From an uncultured Clostridia bacterium (GTDB lineage: Bacteria > Bacillota > Clostridia > UBA1381): DNA of 39,929 bases. The notes under the pieces are model-generated. The model did no database searches. It saw nothing but the letters and a program-made list of their open reading frames with translations, and was not told the origin of the DNA. This document shows, piece after piece, positions 24,241 through 30,519 of the stretch. The first letter of the stretch is position 1, and every line of letters starts with the position of its first letter. The position numbers and the translations under genes are program-made. The stretch covers positions 1 to 39,929 of the forward strand of contig CANRJY010000019.1 in NCBI GenBank assembly GCA_947631085.1, written 5' to 3'.

Positions 24241-24470
24241 CACTTCGTCCGTATAGGGACGAAGTGTGTAAACTCCGCGGTACCACCCGACTTCCGATAA
24301 AAACCGGCACTCTTTAAAGCGTTGACGCCGCTCATACGTCACGGACTACCCACGAAAACCGCTTCATCCGCGCAGCTCCGGAATGAAATTTCACGCCGCG
24401 CTCTTACCGCGCAGACTCCCAGCTCACCAATCCACGCTCTCTCTATGGCGAAACGCGCGCTACTTTGTTC
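24241..24470 (-). ncRNA. T-box riboswitch (phenylalanine) of the pheS operon
   Basis: On the minus strand the leader contains the T-box core GGGTGGTACCGCGG (24288-24275) in the antiterminator. A terminator follows, CACTTCGTCC (24241-24250) with GGACGAAGTG (24257-24266), then TTTTTT. The upstream stem I region includes GTGAAATTTCATTCCGG, in which a UUC phenylalanine specifier is plausible. Uncharged tRNA-Phe would pair with the T-box and favour readthrough into pheS. Confidence 0.9.
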
Positions 24471-24501
24471 CATCATTGCCTTTGATATTTGATTTGTTGG
24501 T

Positions 24502-24530
24502 ATTATAACATATGTTTTTGCGAAATGCAA
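24502..24530 (-). promoter_or_regulatory. Promoter of the T-box/pheST operon
   Basis: Minus strand TTGCAT (24530-24525), 17 bases, TATAAT (24507-24502). Confidence 0.75.
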
Positions 24531-24589
24531 GAGTTTTTCGGGAAATTGTGGGGGAATATTTCAATAAAAATACAAAACAATTACCCGCA

Positions 24590-24618
24590 TTGACACAATG
24601 CGACAATTTTTGTATAAT
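24590..24618 (+). promoter_or_regulatory. Promoter of toxin 2
   Basis: TTGACA, 17 bases, TATAAT. The transcript starts at or just before the 5' pairing arm TTGTCGGCTT (24623-24632). Confidence 0.8.
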
Positions 24619-24658
24619 AGGTTTGTCGGCTTCTTCCGATAGGAAGGAGGTGTGAAAT

Positions 24659-24739
24659 ATGAATATGTTGGTATCTTTATTAACATCTGTCGTAGCAGGC
24701 ATAATATCGCATTATATTTGCAAATGGCTTGACAGATAA
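24659..24739 (+). CDS. Fst-like type I toxin peptide 2
   Basis: A 26-residue peptide, MNMLVSLLTSVVAGIISHYI followed by CKWLDR. It shares the hydrophobic helix and IISHYICKWLDR ending with toxin 1 but lacks the last charged residues. A second ATG at 24665 is a possible start; the first is better spaced from GGAGG. The mRNA repeats the design of locus 1: a CTTCC-GATA-GGAAG hairpin beside the Shine-Dalgarno, a 10-bp pairing of 24623-24632 with 24738-24747, and a convergent antisense RNA. Confidence 0.75.
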   Translation: MNMLVSLLTSVVAGIISHYICKWLDR

Positions 24740-24745
24740 GCCGAC

Positions 24746-24828
24746 AAGAAAAACCCCGAAGAGATTGCGGCTCTTCGGGGTTTGTTTTTGGTGTGAACCA
24801 TGAACATATTTTGGTATCTTTATATGTC
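24746..24828 (-). ncRNA. Antitoxin RNA 2 (Fst/RNA II-like)
   Basis: A predicted short minus-strand transcript from the promoter at 24835-24863 to the shared terminator. Plus-strand segments 24649-24680 (toxin Shine-Dalgarno and start) and 24790-24823 are direct repeats: GGTGTGAA, then ATGAA-type bases, then TTGGTATCTTTAT. The antisense RNA is therefore complementary to the toxin translation start as well as to its terminator. Confidence 0.72.
24751..24783. terminator. Shared bidirectional terminator of toxin 2 and antitoxin 2
   Basis: A perfect 13-bp stem, AAACCCCGAAGAG (24751-24763) with CTCTTCGGGGTTT (24771-24783), U-rich on both strands. Confidence 0.88.
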
Positions 24829-24834
24829 ATCTAT

Positions 24835-24863
24835 ATTATACTCTGATTTTTGCAAAATGTCAA
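24835..24863 (-). promoter_or_regulatory. Promoter of antisense antitoxin RNA 2
   Basis: Minus strand TTGACA (24863-24858), 17 bases, TATAAT (24840-24835), a consensus promoter. Confidence 0.85.
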
Positions 24864-24877
24864 TAGCTTTGTTTTAT

Positions 24878-25024
24878 TTACAGAGTATTTTTAATTTCTT
24901 CAATTGCCCGCTCTGTTTCAAGCGATTTCTTTATTACCTCGGGATCGCTTAAATTTTCTCCGTTCACTTCTATAAATTTGTCCAAGTCAGCGCGGATCGC
25001 TTGAATCTGTTTTTCCCTGTTCAT
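24878..25024 (-). CDS. Spo0E-like small regulatory protein
   Basis: A 48-residue helical protein starting MNREKQIQAIRADLDKFIEV, with NLSDPEVIKKSLETERAIEE later. The helix-turn-helix layout with an LSDPEV turn fits the Spo0E family, but the SQELD phosphatase motif is replaced (SLETE). AGGAGGT precedes the ATG and a consensus promoter lies at 25079-25107. It is divergent from the XRE regulator gene and its stop is 15 bases from the antitoxin 2 promoter, so the two may interact transcriptionally. Confidence 0.6.
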   Translation of the reverse strand: MNREKQIQAIRADLDKFIEVNGENLSDPEVIKKSLETERAIEEIKNTL

Positions 25025-25078
25025 TTACAATACCTCCTGTTATTAATAATTATTACTATATAAATAATATTTATTGTA

Positions 25079-25107
25079 ATTATATAATATAACATTAATT
25101 TTGTCAA
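25079..25107 (-). promoter_or_regulatory. Promoter of the second Spo0E-like gene
   Basis: Minus strand TTGACA (25107-25102), 17 bases, TATAAT (25084-25079). The AT-rich region also has to carry the divergent promoter of the XRE gene, for which TATAAT at 25113-25118 is a candidate. Confidence 0.75.
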
Positions 25108-25139
25108 TACTTTATAATAATTTATGAGGTGTATAGTTT

Positions 25140-25379
25140 ATGAAAGAGGAATTTAGAGATAATTATGTAAAAATCGGCTTGAAAGTATCGTATTACAGAA
25201 AACTGCGCTCAATGACACAGGAGCAGTTTGCGGAGCGTCTCGGCTGTGACACTTCGTTTATAGGACAGATAGAGGCACCGAATATATATAAGCCGATCTC
25301 TCTTGACACACTTTTCAGAATTGCAAAAGAACTTAACATTCCACCCTATAAGCTTCTTGATTTTGAAGATGATATATGA
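25140..25379 (+). CDS. XRE-family DNA-binding protein
   Basis: 79 residues consisting of one helix-turn-helix domain of the Cro/C1 type: IGLKVSYYRKLRSMTQEQFA as helices 1-2, GCDTSFIGQIEAP as the recognition region and SLDTLFRIAKELNIP as helix 4. GAGGTG lies before the ATG. It shares a short intergenic region with the divergent Spo0E-like gene, which it may regulate. The stand-alone size resembles small phage or mobile-element repressors. Confidence 0.85.
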   Translation: MKEEFRDNYVKIGLKVSYYRKLRSMTQEQFAERLGCDTSFIGQIEAPNIYKPISLDTLFRIAKELNIPPYKLLDFEDDI

Positions 25380-25395
25380 CACAAAAATATATTCC

Positions 25396-25430
25396 CCGAA
25401 GATGTTATGTTACAAATCTTCGGTTTTTTT
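25396..25430 (+). terminator. Terminator after the XRE gene
   Basis: CCGAAGAT (25396-25403) with ATCTTCGG (25416-25423), followed by seven T residues. The stem resembles the terminators of the two toxin loci. Confidence 0.8.
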
Positions 25431-25498
25431 GTGCACACCATTAACATATGATTGGTATCTTTATATATCATTTATATTATACTCTGATTTTTGCAATC
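25430..25498 (-). repeat. Orphan antitoxin-RNA-like repeat
   Basis: This stretch is nearly the same as 24790-24857 (TTGGTATCTTTATAT, then ATTATACTCTGATTTTTGCAA), that is, the antitoxin 2 promoter and repeat region. The -10 TATAAT (25481-25476) is intact, but the -35 hexamer is GCGGAC instead of TTGACA, so it may be inactive. No toxin reading frame is present beside it. Confidence 0.7.
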
Positions 25499-25566
25499 GT
25501 CCGCTGTAATATGAGATTTCGTCCGACGCATATTAATATACAAATCATCTAAGGGGGTATTATAAT

Positions 25567-26433
25567 ATGTATTACGACTATTCCCGACTATGCGCGGACA
25601 TCACTGCGGCGGAAGAAAAAAAACACTCTCTTTCCCGTTTTTCTGCGGGCAGGAGCGTTATGGGACGAGAGATTTTCTGCCTTAAAACAGGCGGCGGCAA
25701 AAAAAAGCTGTTTTTGAGCGGAGCTTATCACGGGCTTGAAAGTTTGACTTCGGCATTTTTGATGAAATTTTTGGAAGAGCTTTTAAATCACTGTCAAACC
25801 GACAAAGAATATTACGGACACAATGTAAACAGGCTCCTTGAAAAAATAACGCTTTACATTGTGCCGATGGTAAATCCGGACGGAGTGGATATTGCAATAA
25901 ACGGAATAGATCCCGCGTGCGATCTCCACAGAGAGCTTATCCGCGACGTGGGAATGTGCGGTTTTTGCGAAGTGTGGCAAGCTAATGCGCGAGGCGTGGA
26001 TATAAATCACAACTTTAACGCGCGTTGGAAGCGTATCAGGGAGCATCCGTCACCTTCCAAGCATGGCGGTCCGTACCCCGAATCCGAGCCGGAGACGCAA
26101 GCAATAATAAACCTCTGCCGCCGTGAAAATTTTGATTCAATGATAGCCTTTCACAGTCAGGGCGGCGAAATCTATTATGATTTCAACCGTCAGACCGCCC
26201 CACGCTCTCTGGAGCTTGCGAGGAAAATGGCAAAAGCGAGCGGCTATAAAGTCCGCCGTCCGACCGGCACCGCGTCATTCGGCGGCTGCAAGGACTGGTT
26301 TATACAGGAATTTGGAAAAGAGGGTTTTACCGTGGAGATAGGTCACGGAACAAATCCGCTGCCGCTGAAGATGCTTGACGAAGTCTATGACGAAAACGCG
26401 CGGCTGACGCTGTGTTTGATGGAGGAAATGTAA
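25567..26433 (+). CDS. M14-family zinc carboxypeptidase (gamma-D-glutamyl-meso-diaminopimelate peptidase-like)
   Basis: 288 residues with no visible signal peptide. Zinc ligands appear in GAYHGLES (H, E) and IAFHSQGG (H), substrate residues in DINHNFNARW and PYPESEPETQAI, and the catalytic glutamate in GFTVEIGHG. This is the pattern of the endopeptidase I/MpaA branch of M14, which cleaves gamma-D-Glu-meso-diaminopimelate bonds in wall peptides. Because it seems cytoplasmic it may recycle muropeptides. The ATG follows GGGGG. It appears to be monocistronic. Confidence 0.85.
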   Translation: MYYDYSRLCADITAAEEKKHSLSRFSAGRSVMGREIFCLKTGGGKKKLFLSGAYHGLESLTSAFLMKFLEELLNHCQTDKEYYGHNVNRLLEKITLYIVPMVNPDGVDIAINGIDPACDLHRELIRDVGMCGFCEVWQANARGVDINHNFNARWKRIREHPSPSKHGGPYPESEPETQAIINLCRRENFDSMIAFHSQGGEIYYDFNRQTAPRSLELARKMAKASGYKVRRPTGTASFGGCKDWFIQEFGKEGFTVEIGHGTNPLPLKMLDEVYDENARLTLCLMEEM

Positions 26434-26605
26434 AGCGTCCGTCTTCGTTATACCAAATATAAGAGAATTTGAAACTGATAGCGGAAATGAATTAAATATG
26501 AATGCTTTCGTTAAATCCAGAGCAGAAAATACGGTTAAAGAATAGGTACGGGATTAATTTTACAACATTAGCCGGATTTTGCAATATATTTTTTTCAAAA
26601 AATAT

Positions 26606-26634
26606 TTGACATCGTTCCGTAATTATATTATAAT
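26606..26634 (+). promoter_or_regulatory. Promoter of the Phd-like antitoxin
   Basis: TTGACA, 17 bases, TATAAT, 24 bases upstream of the ATG. The 170 bases before it (26434-26605) hold no convincing gene. Confidence 0.85.
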
Positions 26635-26657
26635 TATCCCACAAAGGAGATGATATT

Positions 26658-26924
26658 ATGCCGCAGATCATACCCATACGCGACTTAAAAAACACAGCCG
26701 AAATTTCCGAACTGTGCCGCCGCTCGAACGAGCCGGTTTTCGTGACAAAAAACGGCTATGGCGATATGGTCATTATGAGCATGGAAACATACGAAAAAAT
26801 GTCGTATATGAATGAAATTTACAGCAAAATCGCGCAGGGCGAGCAGTCTATTAAAGAAAATAAAACATTAACAGCGGAGGATTCTTTGAACATACTGAGG
26901 GAAGAAAATGATATACAAGGCTGA
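26658..26924 (+). CDS. Phd/YefM-family type II antitoxin
   Basis: 88 residues. The N-terminal DNA-binding part (PQIIPIRDLKNTAEISELCR, then EPVFVTKNGYGDMVIMSMETYEKM) is typical of Phd/YefM/RelB-type antitoxins. The charged C-terminal half would normally wrap the toxin. AAAGGAGATG precedes the ATG. The next frame starts inside its 3' end, as toxins usually do, but is only twelve codons long, so this seems to be an antitoxin without a partner. Confidence 0.82.
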   Translation: MPQIIPIRDLKNTAEISELCRRSNEPVFVTKNGYGDMVIMSMETYEKMSYMNEIYSKIAQGEQSIKENKTLTAEDSLNILREENDIQG

Positions 26925-26946
26925 CGAAAAGCATGAATCTCATTGA
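26908..26946 (+). pseudogene. Truncated type II toxin start
   Basis: An ATG overlapping the antitoxin stop gives MIYKADEKHESH and then a stop. MIYK openings are common in RelE/ParE-type toxins translated by coupling. The remainder of the toxin is absent, and the break falls in the -35 box of the next promoter (26943-26948). Confidence 0.55.
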
Positions 26947-26971
26947 CAACACATCCGCATTTTGATAAAAT
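26943..26971 (+). promoter_or_regulatory. Promoter of the DUF4160 gene pair
   Basis: TTGACA, 17 bases, TAAAAT. The -35 hexamer overlaps the stop of the truncated toxin. Confidence 0.75.
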
Positions 26972-26991
26972 AAAATTAAGGAGATGATATT

Positions 26992-27258
26992 ATGAGTTAT
27001 TACTATTCAACCGTAAACGGAATAACCATGAATCACAGCGAGATTTTAGAAAAGGACGGTTTTGAATTTATCCGTGTTCATTTTGAGCGTCCCAACGGAA
27101 ATGGCTTTGATTTTCTCGATATGGAAATTCCGGGAAAAGTGATATACAAGTCCTTCGGCTTCTCCGAGGACGATATTATGGATTTGAAGGAATATGTCAG
27201 AGACAACGACTCCTTAATTTGGGAATTTGCTCGAAACGGGGGCGGTATGGTTGCCTAA
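26992..27258 (+). CDS. Unknown small protein paired with a DUF4160 protein
   Basis: 88 soluble residues starting MSYYYSTVNGITMNHSEILE, rich in aromatic and acidic residues (FDFLDMEIPG, DDIMDLKEYVRDND). AAGGAGATG precedes the ATG. The end overlaps the DUF4160 start by eight bases, so translation is coupled. I do not recognise the family. DUF4160 genes are often next to DUF2442 genes in predicted toxin-antitoxin pairs, and this protein may take the partner role despite lacking clear DUF2442 features. Confidence 0.7.
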   Translation: MSYYYSTVNGITMNHSEILEKDGFEFIRVHFERPNGNGFDFLDMEIPGKVIYKSFGFSEDDIMDLKEYVRDNDSLIWEFARNGGGMVA

Positions 27259-27511
27259 AATACTGCTTGACTTTTTGGGATATTCTTTCTTCTTCTGGGC
27301 GAACGAAAACAATGAGCCTCCGCATGTCCATGTGTGCAAGGGCAAACAAACTGAAAACGCCACTAAATTTTGGATAAAACCCGACGGCATAGAGTTGGTT
27401 CACAACAACAGCAAAATTCCCCAAAACGATTTGAGAAAAATAGCCCGCTACATCGCTCAGAACAGGGCGAGGATAATCACCGCATGGTTTGATTTCTTCG
27501 GAAAATTTTAA
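27251..27511 (+). CDS. DUF4160 family protein
   Basis: 86 residues. PKILLDFLGYSFFFWANENN, EPPHVHVCKG, KFWIKPDGIELVHNNSKIP and ARIITAWFDFFGKF match the DUF4160 layout, including the PHVHV motif. The start is taken as the TTG at 27251 (MPKI), because family members begin this way and the upstream part (LETGAVW) is just the other gene's frame. The function is not established; the family occurs in small predicted toxin-antitoxin or stress modules. Confidence 0.8.
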   Translation: MPKILLDFLGYSFFFWANENNEPPHVHVCKGKQTENATKFWIKPDGIELVHNNSKIPQNDLRKIARYIAQNRARIITAWFDFFGKF

Positions 27512-27513
27512 AA

Positions 27514-27536
27514 GGCTGCCTTCAGGCAGCCCTTTT
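27514..27536. terminator. Terminator between the DUF4160 gene and the BMC operon
   Basis: GGCTGCC (27514-27520), loop TTCA, GGCAGCC (27525-27531), then CTTTTT. It serves the plus-strand pair and possibly the end of the converging BMC operon (A-rich TTTTAAAA on the other side). Confidence 0.8.
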
Positions 27537-27542
27537 TCATCA

Positions 27543-28091
27543 TTATAACACAGCCTCCCACAATTCCGGGTGCGGGTTCGCTATTACCTCGGTGTTTATC
27601 AGCACGCCCGACTGAGCCGCTATTCTCGCGCCGGCTTCAACTCCGGCTTTTACGTCCGCAACGTCGCCGGTCATCGACACGAAGCATTTTCCGCCCATGC
27701 CGCGCGCGACGCGAACCTCGATAAGTTCGATATCGCCCGACTTTACAGCCGCGTCCGCCGCCTCGATCGCGCTCGCCGCCGTGAAGGTTTCTATGATTCC
27801 GAGCGCCCTGCGTTCCGTCACCTCAGCCGTGCCGCATATCGCCTCGAATACATGGTGTCCGAGATTGCCTATAACGAATTTGTCGATCAGCGAATCCTCC
27901 GCGACGATAACAGCCTTATCAACAGCCGCGTGTATCGCCGACAGCTCGCCGCCGACTATGGTCACGAACTTGCCCGGACACACCGCGCCCGAGCTTATAA
28001 GCGTAACTCCCGCGCTTTTGAGCATCTCGTCCGTTACGACAACGCCCTTCGATATATTTTTAACTTCAACCAATCCTATTGAATTCATCAT
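27543..28091 (-). CDS. pduT: PduT-like tandem-domain microcompartment shell protein
   Basis: 182 residues with two BMC domains, forming pseudohexameric trimers in the shell. AVCPGKF in the first domain places Cys38 at the pore, where PduT binds a 4Fe-4S cluster through one cysteine of each subunit. The second domain has MGGKCFVSMTGDVADV. Two ATG codons are adjacent (28091, 28088) after AGGAGG. It is the last gene of the operon, directly after the PduS-like flavoprotein, and the two probably move electrons across the shell. Confidence 0.9.
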   Translation of the reverse strand: MMNSIGLVEVKNISKGVVVTDEMLKSAGVTLISSGAVCPGKFVTIVGGELSAIHAAVDKAVIVAEDSLIDKFVIGNLGHHVFEAICGTAEVTERRALGIIETFTAASAIEAADAAVKSGDIELIEVRVARGMGGKCFVSMTGDVADVKAGVEAGARIAAQSGVLINTEVIANPHPELWEAVL

Positions 28092-28113
28092 CTTGTCCTC
28101 CTGCGCTTCCGGC

Positions 28114-29448
28114 TTACCGTTCTATAACCACAAATCTGTCGTTGACCTCGGCTACTTTTCCGCTTATGCTCGCATGCATCGTCGTACCCAGATCTTCATA
28201 CGCCGTCGCCGCGACGATCTGTCCCACCTTGACCGCATCGCCGACCTTGACAACAGCGCTCGCCGGTTTCCCGACGTGCTGCTTAAGCTCGATATACACT
28301 CTCGACGGATCAAACGCAACATCTCTGCGCTCAACATGATCCTTCACATATTTCCTTATGCCCAGCTTGTCGATAAGAACGGACGAGGAAACGAGCCTTG
28401 ACGTTCTGTACGGGCTTACATGCTCGGGAGCTTTGTTATTCGTACGCTTCAAACCGTGCTTTGCGAGCGAGCCTTTTATCTCCATCGAGATCGCCTGCGG
28501 ATCAAGCATCTGCTGACACGCTATAACCGTGCATACTCCGCAGCCGCAGCAAAGCGCCGACTGCAAAAAGCTCTCCGTATTCGTAACCTCGCTGTGCGAA
28601 GCCGCGCGAAGCGTCTTATGAACGTGCAGATCATAGCCCAAAAGCTGTCTCGGACACATATCCGAGCACATCGTGCAGTTGCAGCACGCGGCGGACGCGC
28701 GCTTTAACGTCATACTCATGGGCATACGCTTTCTCTGTATGATAGAATGTGTTTCGGGGAAAATCAGAAGTCCCTTCGTAGTTTTCGTCACAACGTCGTT
28801 TTCGAGATCGACCAGCTTCCCCATCATAGGACCGCCGTTTACCACAGCCTTACCGTCCAGATCGCCGAAGCCCGCCGTTTCGAGCAGCTCGCGGATTTTA
28901 ATTCCTACCGGAGCTTTAACGGTAATATCCTCTTTCGTGTCTCCGCCGATAGTTATGTACTTCTCCGTAACTCCCTCGCCGTTTCGAAGCGCCTTCGATA
29001 TGTTATAAACCGTTTCCACATTTATAACCATAACGCCGACCATAACCGGAATAGCGCCCTCGGGAATAATTTTTCCGGTGGTTTCATAGGTCAGAACGAC
29101 CTCGTCCCCCGCCGGATATATATCGGGAATTTCATGTATGCTCACTCTCGTTCCCGCGAGCGACGCGACGATCTTACTGTCCAAAAGGTGCATATTCTTG
29201 CCCTTTATCCCGATGATCGCCTCGTCCGCGCCCATAGTATCGAGCAGAACATTGAGCGTGTCAACAAGCGCCTGCAAGTGCTTTTCCAAAATATGATGGT
29301 CAACCATCATAAGCGGCTCGCACTCGGCGGCGTTCACTACGATCTGCTTAACGCTGTCCGAAAATTTCCTATGCGTAGGAAAGCCCGCGCCTCCCGCGCC
29401 GACGATCCCCGCGTCATATACAATTTTTTGAAGATCTTGTAAAGTCAT
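28114..29448 (-). CDS. pduS: PduS/RnfC-like flavo-iron-sulfur oxidoreductase
   Basis: 444 residues from ATG 29448, preceded by AGAGGAT; an upstream in-frame alternative codon at 29478 is less convincing. GIVGAGGAGFPTH is the NADH/FMN-binding glycine-rich loop of the RnfC/Complex I 51-kDa-type fold. Two 4Fe-4S motifs are visible, CCNCTMCSDMCP and CCGCGVCTVIAC. A C-terminal barrel-like segment (VGDAVKVGQIVAAT) follows. PduS is a cobalamin reductase in B12 systems. No B12 enzyme is encoded here, so a general role in NAD recycling or electron transfer through the PduT cluster is inferred. Confidence 0.88.
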   Translation of the reverse strand: MTLQDLQKIVYDAGIVGAGGAGFPTHRKFSDSVKQIVVNAAECEPLMMVDHHILEKHLQALVDTLNVLLDTMGADEAIIGIKGKNMHLLDSKIVASLAGTRVSIHEIPDIYPAGDEVVLTYETTGKIIPEGAIPVMVGVMVINVETVYNISKALRNGEGVTEKYITIGGDTKEDITVKAPVGIKIRELLETAGFGDLDGKAVVNGGPMMGKLVDLENDVVTKTTKGLLIFPETHSIIQRKRMPMSMTLKRASAACCNCTMCSDMCPRQLLGYDLHVHKTLRAASHSEVTNTESFLQSALCCGCGVCTVIACQQMLDPQAISMEIKGSLAKHGLKRTNNKAPEHVSPYRTSRLVSSSVLIDKLGIRKYVKDHVERRDVAFDPSRVYIELKQHVGKPASAVVKVGDAVKVGQIVAATAYEDLGTTMHASISGKVAEVNDRFVVIER

Positions 29449-29510
29449 ACCATATCCTCTTTTACGATAAATCCGCAAATTATGCGTGTATGCGCCTTAA
29501 GGCGCGACCA

Positions 29511-29768
29511 TTACACCTGTTTCTCGTCCAAAATTCCCACGATAACCGCGTCAACCGGCGCGTCGGGCTTTAACGCCATGCGCGCGCTCGAGCCTTGCGT
29601 GACAATTACATCCTCGCCTATGCCCGCGCCCACGCCGTCAACGGCAATCAGGAATTTATCCATGAGCTTTCTGTTTTCTATGCACTGCACAACCATCAGC
29701 TTGTAGCCGACAAGCGACTCAAGCTTGTGCGTTGATACAACGCTTCCCTGTACTCTGCCTAAAATCAT
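29511..29768 (-). CDS. Pentameric BMC vertex protein (EutN/CcmL family)
   Basis: 85 residues, MILGRVQGSVVSTHKLESLV, with LIAVDGVGAGIGEDVIVTQG and VDAVIVGILDE. The family forms pentamers that cap the vertices of the shell. It is the only vertex protein in the operon, as in many glycyl-radical microcompartments. It lies between pduL and the PduS gene. Confidence 0.95.
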   Translation of the reverse strand: MILGRVQGSVVSTHKLESLVGYKLMVVQCIENRKLMDKFLIAVDGVGAGIGEDVIVTQGSSARMALKPDAPVDAVIVGILDEKQV

Positions 29769-29794
29769 ATCTTTTCACCCTTTTTCGGTGTTGT

Positions 29795-30433
29795 TTACTT
29801 GTTTATAATTTTTACATAATCACCGTTCTTGATAGCGCACGCATTCGCGTCGTCGGTATCAATGTGCATTTCCGTATCGAAATCCTCTCTTACGCGCACC
29901 TGCACGTTGTAAAAACGCGTTGGCTTGGAGTTTTGTATCTCCACGTCAACTATATCGTTATCCTTAATGTTATACTTCGCCGCGTCAGCCGGCGTCATAT
30001 GTATGTGTCTGTTCGCAATAATGCAACCCTCGTTAAGAAATACGCTGCCCTTCGGTCCAACTAACGCCATAGGCGCCGAGCCCTTTATATCTCCCGACGG
30101 TCTTACCGGCGGGCTTACCTTCAGTTTAAATGTATCAGTTCTCGAAATCTCTATCTGCGAGTCCTTGCGGACGGGTCCCAATACGCGCACGCCCTCTATC
30201 GAGCGAAGCGACGGACTTACGAGCGTTACGCATTCCTCGGCTGCGAACTGGTCGCCCATGAGCATCTTCTTTTTCGTAAGCTGATAGCCCTTGCCGAAAA
30301 GCACGTCGAGGTCATGCTGAGAAAGATGCACGTGTCTCGCCGATACGCCCACCTTAATGCCTTCGCTCGCTTCCTTTTCCTTTAGGATTTCAACGACCGC
30401 TTTAGTAATTATATCCTGTAAATTATTATCCAT
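29795..30433 (-). CDS. pduL: Phosphate propanoyltransferase PduL
   Basis: 212 residues. It converts acyl-CoA and phosphate to acyl phosphate and CoA, recycling CoA inside the compartment. Zinc-binding histidines are visible in VGVSARHVHLSQHD and IANRHIHMTPADA, with EMHIDTDDANA later. The first 20 residues (DNNLQDIITKAVVEILKEK) form an amphipathic helix of the encapsulation-peptide type. The gene follows the major shell gene after a strong stem-loop. Confidence 0.94.
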   Translation of the reverse strand: MDNNLQDIITKAVVEILKEKEASEGIKVGVSARHVHLSQHDLDVLFGKGYQLTKKKMLMGDQFAAEECVTLVSPSLRSIEGVRVLGPVRKDSQIEISRTDTFKLKVSPPVRPSGDIKGSAPMALVGPKGSVFLNEGCIIANRHIHMTPADAAKYNIKDNDIVDVEIQNSKPTRFYNVQVRVREDFDTEMHIDTDDANACAIKNGDYVKIINK

Positions 30434-30468
30434 GTTAGAATACCCCTTCCGAATGATGAGGTTTATCG

Positions 30469-30500
30469 GATATTACCGCGGGAAACCCCGCGGTAATATC
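30469..30500 (-). repeat. Perfect intercistronic stem-loop between shell gene and pduL
   Basis: GATATTACCGCGGG (30469-30482) and CCCGCGGTAATATC (30487-30500) form a perfect 14-bp stem with a four-base loop. The minus strand has no U-run after it, so it is not a standard terminator for the operon. Its likely effect is to protect the 3' end of the upstream shell-protein message or to place an RNA-processing site. Confidence 0.75.
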
Positions 30501-30519
30501 TTTTAGACCGTTTAGAAAA

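Noticed and set aside
23354-24256. 300-residue plus-strand frame opposite pheS
   Set aside because: It mirrors pheS codons, has no ribosome binding site and crosses the T-box terminator.
24241-24470. tRNA or other structural RNA gene near the pheS leader
   Set aside because: The GGGTGGTACCGCGG core and the terminator identify it as a T-box leader. No cloverleaf can be drawn.
25303-25509. Frame overlapping the end of the XRE gene
   Set aside because: It starts inside the XRE coding region in another frame and runs through the terminator hairpin and the orphan repeat, so it is not a credible gene.
26440-26545. Open stretch ending NIREFETDSGNELNMNAFV before the antitoxin
   Set aside because: No start with a ribosome binding site and no recognised family. 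It may be a gene relic but cannot be supported.
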